DNA from: Desulfuromonadales bacterium
GTDB lineage: Bacteria; Desulfobacterota; Desulfuromonadia; Desulfuromonadales; BM103
DNA length: 11,570 nucleotides
Direction of reading: 5' to 3'
NCBI GenBank assembly: GCA_030630015.1
Contig: DAOVNV010000059.1
Span: forward strand, 1-11,570
The translations under genes were made by a program, and so were the position numbers. The notes beneath the pieces were generated by a model. The model was not told the origin of the DNA and did not search any database. It saw only the letters and a program-made list of their open reading frames with translations. The first letter of the stretch is position 1. Each line of letters opens with the position of its first letter. This document shows, one piece after another, positions 7,295 through 11,570 of the stretch.

Positions 7295-7324
7295 ATTTTA
7301 CACAGGAGACAGGGGTGAGGTCAA
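7295..7324 (-). promoter_or_regulatory. Sigma70-type promoter for the TPR/repeat-protein/mlaEFD operon
   Basis: On the minus strand TTGACC (7319-7324, five of six consensus bases) is followed after 18 bp by TAAAAT (7295-7300, five of six). The predicted start is near 7288, leaving a leader of about 37 nt before the TPR gene. It lies between the tRNA-fragment terminator (7366-7396) and the TPR start, so it is the natural first promoter of the block. Confidence 0.6.
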
Positions 7325-7365
7325 CAGAACAGCGAAAAGTGCCCAACTATCTTCTGGCAGGTGGC

Positions 7366-7396
7366 AAAAAAAATGCGGAGTCATAAAGACTCCGCA
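7366..7396 (-). terminator. Rho-independent terminator downstream of the tRNA-Glu fragment
   Basis: Reading the minus strand, TGCGGAGTC (7388-7396) pairs perfectly with GACTCCGCA (7374-7382) around a 5-nt loop and is followed by eight T (7366-7373). This is a textbook intrinsic terminator 26 nt past the CCA of the tRNA fragment, consistent with the original 3' end of a tRNA-Glu transcript. A second 7-bp hairpin (CACCTTC/GAAGGTG, 7399-7416) lies between them. Confidence 0.9.
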
Positions 7397-7421
7397 GCCA
7401 CCTTCCTCAGAAGGTGATAAA

Positions 7422-7470
7422 TGGTACGCTCAAGGGGATTCGAACCCCTGTCGTCGGCGTGAAAGGCCGG
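7422..7470 (-). pseudogene. Orphan 3' half of tRNA-Glu(UUC), probable att-site remnant
   Basis: On the minus strand the sequence holds the anticodon loop CTTTCAC (7459-7465, anticodon TTC), the 3' anticodon strand GCCGA, a 4-nt variable loop, a perfect T-arm (AGGGG, loop TTCGAAT, CCCCT), the 3' acceptor strand TGAGCGT, discriminator A and encoded CCA (7422-7424). No D-arm and no 5' acceptor strand ACGCTCA lie upstream on this strand; bases 7471-7530 are AT-rich and unrelated. The 5' anticodon strand reads CCGGC, which mismatches the last base of GCCGA, so tRNA identity appears to end at the anticodon stem. A tRNA 3' half followed by its terminator is the typical junction left by a tyrosine-integrase element. 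The chromosome would then be on the left (below 7422) and element DNA on the right. It cannot make a functional tRNA as it stands. Confidence 0.8.
7426..7441. repeat. Direct repeat, copy 1 (tRNA 3'-end word)
   Basis: ACGCTCAAGGGGATTC on the plus strand is the acceptor and T-stem end of the tRNA-Glu fragment. It recurs at 7643-7658 with one change (15 of 16 bases identical), 217 bp away in the same orientation. Confidence 0.7.
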
Positions 7471-7526
7471 AATTGCAATATTATTCACCCCAGCTCTCAG
7501 ATGCCTGTTCACATCACTTTAGGCAA

Positions 7527-7554
7527 TTGACAACCCGTTTAACTTTAGTAATGT
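7527..7554 (+). promoter_or_regulatory. Weak candidate promoter for the thiolase/DUF35 pair
   Basis: A perfect TTGACA (7527-7532) is followed after 16 bp by TAATGT (7549-7554), a poor -10. If used, the leader would be about 150 nt. A TATGAT (7675-7680) closer to the gene has no -35 partner. The 461-bp stretch 7252-7712 has no protein gene. It holds the operon promoter (7295-7324), the terminator and tRNA-Glu half, and the tRNA-like repeat words described separately. Confidence 0.25.
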
Positions 7555-7642
7555 TCAATAAGAATTAGCCAACCTTGATATCCCTCGCCGCAACTCCATG
7601 ATCCCGGAAGGTGAGTGTCATGATACAGGATGGACATTTTAA

Positions 7643-7658
7643 ACGCTCAAGGGGTTTC
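7643..7658. repeat. Direct repeat, copy 2 (tRNA-Glu end-like word)
   Basis: ACGCTCAAGGGGTTTC matches the tRNA-fragment end at 7426-7441 in 15 of 16 positions. The first seven bases are also exactly the 5' acceptor strand that tRNA-Glu would need to pair with TGAGCGT. It lies 55 bp upstream of the thiolase start codon. Confidence 0.7.
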
Positions 7659-7683
7659 ATTCTAGTTGGACCAGTATGATTGT

Positions 7684-7694
7684 CGGCCTTTCAC
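7684..7694. repeat. Inverted copy of the tRNA-Glu anticodon-arm word
   Basis: CGGCCTTTCAC here is the exact inverse of GTGAAAGGCCG at 7459-7469 in the tRNA half. With the preceding T it reads TCGGCCTTTCAC, a correct 5' anticodon strand for the GCCGA in that fragment. It directly precedes the ribosome site of the thiolase gene. Confidence 0.6.
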
Positions 7695-7712
7695 TGGCAG
7701 GGAGGTACAGAA

Positions 7713-8993
7713 ATGAGAAACAGACTCAAGGAAGAAATCGTAATTTCTGGTGTCGGTTGTAGCCGTTTCGGTGATTTGCTTGAAACACCAGGACTCAAGG
7801 GCCTCAGTCTTCAGGAGGTGACTGCGAATGCCGTGCGCGAAGCATTGGATGACGCTGGGCTGTCCGGACAAGACCTGGATGCAGTTTATGTTGGCAACGC
7901 GATGGTACACAGTTCCCAGTTGCCTGGCACCTATTCCCAGCTGTCGAAATGGATTGGCGCCGAACTGAAGTCGGGGGTTCATTTTGATGCACAGTGTTCG
8001 ACCACCAACGTCGGTGCTGCTTTGGCGGCTATGTCCATAGCTTCGGGGGTTTATGATACGGTGCTTGTGGTGGGGTTCGAAACGACCCGAACCAAGGTAA
8101 AGGGCTTCAGCCCGTATGAACGTGAGGCGCTACAGCACAAGGAAACCTGGTTATGGACCGACATGGCAGTGAACCAGGCATATGGCGTCCCACAGGGTTA
8201 TGACATTTTTTCGACATACAACGGTTTGGTCGCGTTAGGTTATTGCCGGAAGTACGGCCTTTCCATTGAGGATTATGACAAAGGGATGTTCGAGCTGTGC
8301 CGGACCAGACGTTTGCACGGTTCTATGAATCCCAAGGCAAACATCCAACAGACGATGGAGGACAAGGCTTCGGAACTTGGTTTTTCCAGCTCTTATGAAA
8401 TGTGGCAGTCGGACGAAGTCAATCCTTTTGTTGCCTGGCCGTCACGCTTGATGAGTCTTGTGACGATAGCAGACGGTGCATCAGCGATGGTGCTGACACG
8501 AGCGGACATCGCACGCGCCAATAAATCTCAGCCAGTACAGTTGAAAGGTTTTGGTATCAGCTACCGTGACCTGCCGTGGTATGACGAGGATCCGACCTTG
8601 TGGGATTTCGACCGGCGTTCCGCAACGCAGGCAATGGAAATGGCCGACATCAAAGCGACCGATATCAATTATCTGCATACTCATGACTGCTCGCATATTT
8701 CTGGTATCTGCACGGCTGAGATGATCGGTTATCTGCCGTCTGGCAAAGGTCTTGCGGCCGCACGTGACGGTGAATTGCGCTACGATGGCAAGCGACCGAT
8801 GTCCACTCATGGTGGTCGTCATGCCTTCGGTCATGCATGGGCCGCCAGTGCGGGTTCAGATACTTATGAGGCCGTACTGCAGATGCGAGGGATGGCCGGC
8901 AAACGGCAGATACCTAAAAGACCGGAGATTTCAGTCATCCACACCCATGGCTATGCCATGATCGGCACGACCATCGTTCTCGGAGGAGTATGA
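7713..8993 (+). CDS. Thiolase-fold enzyme (SCP2/acetyl-CoA acetyltransferase-like), DUF35-dependent type
   Basis: This 426-residue protein has a thiolase fold. The N-terminal domain has ISGVGCSRFG, EALDDAGLSGQDLDAVYVGN and the nucleophile loop FDAQCSTTNVGAALAA with Cys95. The C-terminal domain has THDCSHIS in the position of the SCP2-thiolase HDCF motif and STHGGRHAFGHAWAASAG in the position of the usual NPSGG...GHPxGATG, which keeps the catalytic His. The second Cys (CxGGG loop) of classical thiolases is replaced by HTHGYAMIG. Such proteins act with a DUF35 partner, as in benzylsuccinate-pathway BbsAB-type thiolases or steroid ChsH2/Ltp2-type systems; which acyl-CoA is used here is unknown. 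The ATG at 7713 has GGGAGG 7 nt upstream; an in-frame TTG at 7680 was rejected. The stop is 1 nt from the DUF35 start codon. It is the only plus-strand operon in the window and lies just right of the tRNA scar. Confidence 0.88.
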   Translation: MRNRLKEEIVISGVGCSRFGDLLETPGLKGLSLQEVTANAVREALDDAGLSGQDLDAVYVGNAMVHSSQLPGTYSQLSKWIGAELKSGVHFDAQCSTTNVGAALAAMSIASGVYDTVLVVGFETTRTKVKGFSPYEREALQHKETWLWTDMAVNQAYGVPQGYDIFSTYNGLVALGYCRKYGLSIEDYDKGMFELCRTRRLHGSMNPKANIQQTMEDKASELGFSSSYEMWQSDEVNPFVAWPSRLMSLVTIADGASAMVLTRADIARANKSQPVQLKGFGISYRDLPWYDEDPTLWDFDRRSATQAMEMADIKATDINYLHTHDCSHISGICTAEMIGYLPSGKGLAAARDGELRYDGKRPMSTHGGRHAFGHAWAASAGSDTYEAVLQMRGMAGKRQIPKRPEISVIHTHGYAMIGTTIVLGGV

Positions 8994-8994
8994 A

Positions 8995-9420
8995 ATGGAC
9001 ACGACCGTGACAAGTACTTCGCAATCGGCAATTGAGCTCTATTATAAAGGACTTGAGGAAGGCAAGCTGAAAGCTCGACGCTGCAAGGATTGCGGCGAGC
9101 ACACATTCCCTCCGACTGGCTGCTGCGCTCATTGTGGTGGTTGGTCGCTCGACTGGGTAGACCTTTCGGGAAAAGGAACACTGCTCTTTGCGACTCATAA
9201 TATCTCACCGGCCTGCCATCCCCGCTTCGAACCAATTGCACCATACGTCTACGGGCACATCTGTCTTGATGAGGGTATTATCGTGCAGGCCATCGTCCAG
9301 GGAGTGAAAGCAACACCAGAAGACCTCAATCAACTGTTCCAGCGCGGCCAAACGCCGGTCGAGGCTGACATCCTGAGAATGGACGATTTGCCAGTACTGG
9401 CTTTCCGAATCATTCGATAA
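8995..9420 (+). CDS. Zn-ribbon OB-fold protein (DUF35), thiolase partner subunit
   Basis: This 141-residue protein has the two-part architecture of the DUF35 family: an N-terminal helix (about 10-27), a rubredoxin-like zinc ribbon with CxxC pairs at Cys30/Cys33 and Cys44/Cys47 (an extra Cys43 precedes the second pair), and an OB fold from about residue 50 (WVDLSGKGTLLFATHNI, YVYGHICLDEGIIVQAIV). In known systems such subunits bind the acyl-CoA or form a channel beside a thiolase or retro-aldolase. It starts 1 nt after the thiolase stop with GGAGGA inside the thiolase end, so expression is coupled and a heteromeric complex is likely. The length is normal for the family. The substrate of the pair is not evident, since no other CoA-pathway gene is in the window. 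Confidence 0.9.
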   Translation: MDTTVTSTSQSAIELYYKGLEEGKLKARRCKDCGEHTFPPTGCCAHCGGWSLDWVDLSGKGTLLFATHNISPACHPRFEPIAPYVYGHICLDEGIIVQAIVQGVKATPEDLNQLFQRGQTPVEADILRMDDLPVLAFRIIR

Positions 9421-9526
9421 AGCAAAACAGACCCGGCCTGCCCGCAATTGTAAAAATCCGGTCGAACAAAGGTCTGTTAAGCCGGTCTCACTGTCAAGGC
9501 CTGAGCCTTTCTGGCAAAACCAGGTG

Positions 9527-9543
9527 GGTGTCCCGGGGACACC
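9527..9543. repeat. Short perfect inverted repeat (hairpin) in the convergent intergenic region
   Basis: GGTGTCC and GGACACC form a 7-bp perfect stem around a 3-base centre. A further GGTGTCT follows at 9550-9556. There is no T-run after it, so it is not a typical terminator on its own; a protein-binding palindrome or a remnant of a REP-like sequence is possible. Confidence 0.5.
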
Positions 9544-9566
9544 TAACGTGGTGTCTCTGGTTGAGT

Positions 9567-9591
9567 AAGGGGCAGGGGTTACCTGCCCCTT
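9567..9591. terminator. Strong hairpin between convergent genes, possible bidirectional terminator
   Basis: AAGGGGCAGG (9567-9576) pairs perfectly with CCTGCCCCTT (9582-9591) around a 5-nt loop, in the 267-bp gap between the DUF35 gene (ends 9420) and the oppositely directed ATP-grasp gene (ends 9688). The T-tails are short on both strands, so termination is likely but not textbook. Confidence 0.55.
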
Positions 9592-9687
9592 TGGAATTCG
9601 CGCGGTTCCTGCCTTTGAACCCTCTCAGCCGACAAGTCTCTATCAACAACCGTCAACATCGAGCCTACCCACACTTCAGCTTTGGTA

Positions 9688-11013
9688 CTAATGACATTGC
9701 GGATATTCTTGAATAGGCTTAGGGCCTGACCGTTCTGGAGACCAATTCCTCTTAACCCCAAGTTCTTTCAATGACATCTCAAGCATATGAAGCTGATCCA
9801 TATCTTCGGCTAAGATGACTACAGCAAAGTTTCCGGTACGTGATAAGTCTTCGCAGTTGAAAGGAAAAACGGAATTCAATTTACCGCCGTCGTAAATGAC
9901 GGAATCGATCCGTTTGCTCAATTCGATAAAGGTGCAGGGTGCTGTCTTGATTTTGATAAACTTCCAGAGGGGAACAGTCCCCAGCAACTCTTCAATGTTA
10001 TGAACGATGAGGTTCACGTAGGAAGAGCCATTGAAACGGGCATTATTCTCAACCGGGAAGATCCCCTCATCGGCGGTAATATAATCGAAACCGGTCACCC
10101 CGCGATATCCTGATTCGGCCATCTCGGTTACGATTTTCAGCGATGTCTGCTTGACAGCATCAAAAACTTGCGGTGAAGGACCATTCCCCTTCAAACTACC
10201 AATATGCACCATCCCCTGTTCGCAGACCTGCTCAATCATGCCGATATGGGTGATCCTTCCATCCCGGCCGACAACCCATTGGTCATTCGGGGTGGAGGTG
10301 ACATTCAAGAACGGTTCAATGAGAATGACCCTTTCACCGCTTAAGGCAATGGTCTGGTACAGTTCGGCAAGGTCATCCCCTTTAGTCTTGTACAATGACA
10401 TGCCAGCCTCACCCAGAGTGCCACGGATGATGACGGTGTCGTAGGTTGAGCGGTAGCGTTCGACAAGAATCGCCATCTGCTGGAAATTGTTGCTATTTTC
10501 TGGCTGCATTGCAAAGGAAACGCCATCTACAACCGGCACCTTCAGTTTCTGACACAACGCCTTAAAGATCGCCTTGTCGTTATGTTTCAGTGTATCGGCT
10601 TCCGTAGCGCCGAAAAGATCAGCACCAAGGGCTTTGGCCGCTACGGCTTCCATTTGCATCGAAAACCAGGGGACGTAGACAGGTTTTCTACCTATTTCGC
10701 TGATCATCTTTTTAACCGGTTCCGGATTTGCCACAATCAGTTCTGAGAGTGTCTCGCCACCAGGCGGCATATTATATGCGACGACATGATCAGATCCCAA
10801 TCTATGGGAGCGCAGCCAGCGGTGATAGTCCTGATCCAGCTCGCCACGTAAAACCACCAGATCATCGGCATGTGCTGATGCAAGGGCGCGGTCACATTTT
10901 GAAGTGACTGTGGCATCACGACGTGGAAACTGAGAAAAGTTGTCGGCGGCATAAACGACCAGCTCGTCTTTGTTGTCTGAAATAGTGGTTCTTATGGGGT
11001 GAAGGTCTGTCAC
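9688..11013 (-). CDS. ATP-grasp ligase (PGM1/pre-ATP-grasp-like), substrate unknown
   Basis: This 441-residue protein has a pre-ATP-grasp N-terminal domain (about 1-135), an ATP-grasp core and a C-terminal domain (about 345-441). The core shows Lys143 and Lys147 near the ATP entry (TLKHNDKAIFK), a flexible glycine loop VIIRGTLGEAG (194-204), IEPF with Glu233 in the hinge, and the metal-binding block GFDYI...FPVENNARFNG with Asp310, Glu322, Asn324 and Arg326. This layout resembles peptide ligases related to pheganomycin PGM1 and carboxylate-amine ligases in general, which activate a carboxylate as acyl phosphate and join it to an amine. No signal peptide is present, so it is cytoplasmic. The GTG start (11011-11013) has GGAG 6 nt upstream and lies 57 nt after the phosphatidyltransferase gene with no terminator between, so the two are probably co-transcribed. 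Both substrates are unknown; a lipid head-group ligation is only a guess from the neighbour. Confidence 0.78.
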   Translation of the reverse strand: MTDLHPIRTTISDNKDELVVYAADNFSQFPRRDATVTSKCDRALASAHADDLVVLRGELDQDYHRWLRSHRLGSDHVVAYNMPPGGETLSELIVANPEPVKKMISEIGRKPVYVPWFSMQMEAVAAKALGADLFGATEADTLKHNDKAIFKALCQKLKVPVVDGVSFAMQPENSNNFQQMAILVERYRSTYDTVIIRGTLGEAGMSLYKTKGDDLAELYQTIALSGERVILIEPFLNVTSTPNDQWVVGRDGRITHIGMIEQVCEQGMVHIGSLKGNGPSPQVFDAVKQTSLKIVTEMAESGYRGVTGFDYITADEGIFPVENNARFNGSSYVNLIVHNIEELLGTVPLWKFIKIKTAPCTFIELSKRIDSVIYDGGKLNSVFPFNCEDLSRTGNFAVVILAEDMDQLHMLEMSLKELGVKRNWSPERSGPKPIQEYPQCH

Positions 11014-11070
11014 TTAGGGCTCCGGTGGGGAATAGAATGATATTAGGGAAACGTTGCGGCTTGTGACTGG

Positions 11071-11570
11071 CTAACCTGCGGGACAGAGCAATTTCCAGCC
11101 ATAGACCAGAGTCAGCACCAGCGTGTAAGCGGTGATGGCGTAATACCAGCGTCCGGCAAATTTAGGGGTCTTGATCGGGGCGACGTTGAGGACAGCTAGA
11201 GCCATCATTAGAGCGTAGAGAGCAGAGCCGAAAACCGCAGGACTGACCAGGCCATCAAAGAGGAACAAAAAGGTCAGGATAATAACATTGTTATCGAGCG
11301 CCAACCCCCAGTAGGTTGATTTGTCCACTAAGCCGAAGACATTAAAATAGCTTAGCCGGATAACGCCAATTGCGACAATGACAAAGGCCCCCGGGATGTA
11401 CCAGGGACTGAAATTGCCATAGCTCAACAGAATAACAGCGGGGCAGACACCGAAACTGACAATATCGATCAGCGAATCGAGCTGGCCGCCAAACTCCCCC
11501 TGCTCTTTGGTTCGACCTTTCATCCGACGGGCGATAATGCCATCGCTCCAGTCAAAAAAGACCGCCCAGA
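11071..11570 (-). CDS. CDP-alcohol phosphatidyltransferase (phosphatidylserine synthase-like), 5' end outside window
   Basis: The frame is open to the right edge and ends at TAG (11071-11073), showing 165 C-terminal residues. The entering sequence FFDWSDGIIARR then EFGGQLDSLIDIVSFGV is the CDP-alcohol phosphatidyltransferase signature, with three of its Asp residues, and LDSLxDxVSFGVxPA is characteristic of phosphatidylserine synthase-like members. Four hydrophobic spans follow at the membrane, ending in a short Cys-Pro-Ala-Gly tail. These enzymes replace CMP of CDP-diacylglycerol with an alcohol (serine, inositol, glycerol or similar) in the inner membrane. The spacing between the AR and the following Gly is 12 residues instead of the usual 8. 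An internal ATG at 11521-11523 lies after the DG..AR part of the signature and cannot be the real start. The ATP-grasp gene follows 57 nt downstream. The alcohol substrate is not determined. Confidence 0.87.
   Translation of the reverse strand, partial: WAVFFDWSDGIIARRMKGRTKEQGEFGGQLDSLIDIVSFGVCPAVILLSYGNFSPWYIPGAFVIVAIGVIRLSYFNVFGLVDKSTYWGLALDNNVIILTFLFLFDGLVSPAVFGSALYALMMALAVLNVAPIKTPKFAGRWYYAITAYTLVLTLVYGWKLLCPAG

Noticed and set aside
7422..7497. Complete tRNA-Glu gene on the minus strand
   Set aside because: The sequence 7471-7497 does not supply an acceptor strand pairing with TGAGCGT, nor a D-arm, so only the 3' half is supported.
7272..7568. Plus-strand open frame of 98 codons across the tRNA fragment
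   Set aside because: It is antisense to the tRNA half and its terminator; the GDSNPCRRRER-type peptide is the usual artefact of translating the opposite strand of a tRNA T-arm.
7680..7712. TTG start for the thiolase 33 nt upstream
   Set aside because: The ATG at 7713 has an ideally spaced GGGAGG, which itself lies inside the extension; the extra residues do not fit the fold's N-terminus.
7643..7712. T-box or tRNA-mimic riboswitch ahead of the thiolase gene
   Set aside because: The tRNA-like words are there, but no matching 3' acceptor strand, T-box core or antiterminator is seen; decayed tRNA or att sequence explains them better.

Overview
The window looks like a chromosomal stretch from a Gram-negative bacterium, probably of the Desulfuromonas/Geobacter type (Desulfobacterota). 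That assignment is an inference from the look of the proteins, the Mla-type lipid-transport genes and moderate GC content; no species can be named from sequence alone.

Left block (1-7365, all minus strand). A sigma70-like promoter (7295-7324) just beyond a strong terminator starts a likely operon. It runs TPR protein (6271-7251), a 44-residue single-span membrane protein (6147-6281), a secreted protein built from about 20 aromatic-Pro repeats (4571-6031), and MlaE permease, MlaF ATPase and MlaD MCE protein (4574 down to 1790). It is followed by an orphan PF04392-type periplasmic binding protein (638-1582) and a separately promoted, truncated class I/II aminotransferase (1-435). Genes are tightly packed: a GTGA overlap into mlaE, 9 nt to mlaF, 1 nt to mlaD. 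The MlaEFD core implies an inner-membrane lipid importer or exporter, but no MlaA, MlaB or MlaC is visible. The repeat-rich protein translationally coupled to mlaE is the best candidate for an undescribed partner. MlaD carries five exact-period 34-residue repeats after its MCE domain.

Junction (7366-7712). Here gene orientation flips. A lone 3' half of tRNA-Glu(UUC), running from the anticodon arm to CCA and followed by its own terminator, has no 5' half attached. That is the usual scar of an integrative element at a tRNA gene, with the element side to the right. About 200 bp further on, more tRNA-Glu-like words occur (a 15/16 direct repeat and an 11-bp inverted repeat), so the locus may also have been rearranged by inversion.

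Right block. A plus-strand pair encodes a thiolase-fold enzyme (7713-8993) and its Zn-ribbon/OB-fold (DUF35) partner (8995-9420), which probably act together on a CoA thioester. After a hairpin-rich convergent intergenic region comes a minus-strand pair: an ATP-grasp ligase (9688-11013) downstream of a CDP-alcohol phosphatidyltransferase cut by the window edge (11071-11570). These may modify a lipid head group together, but that is speculative.
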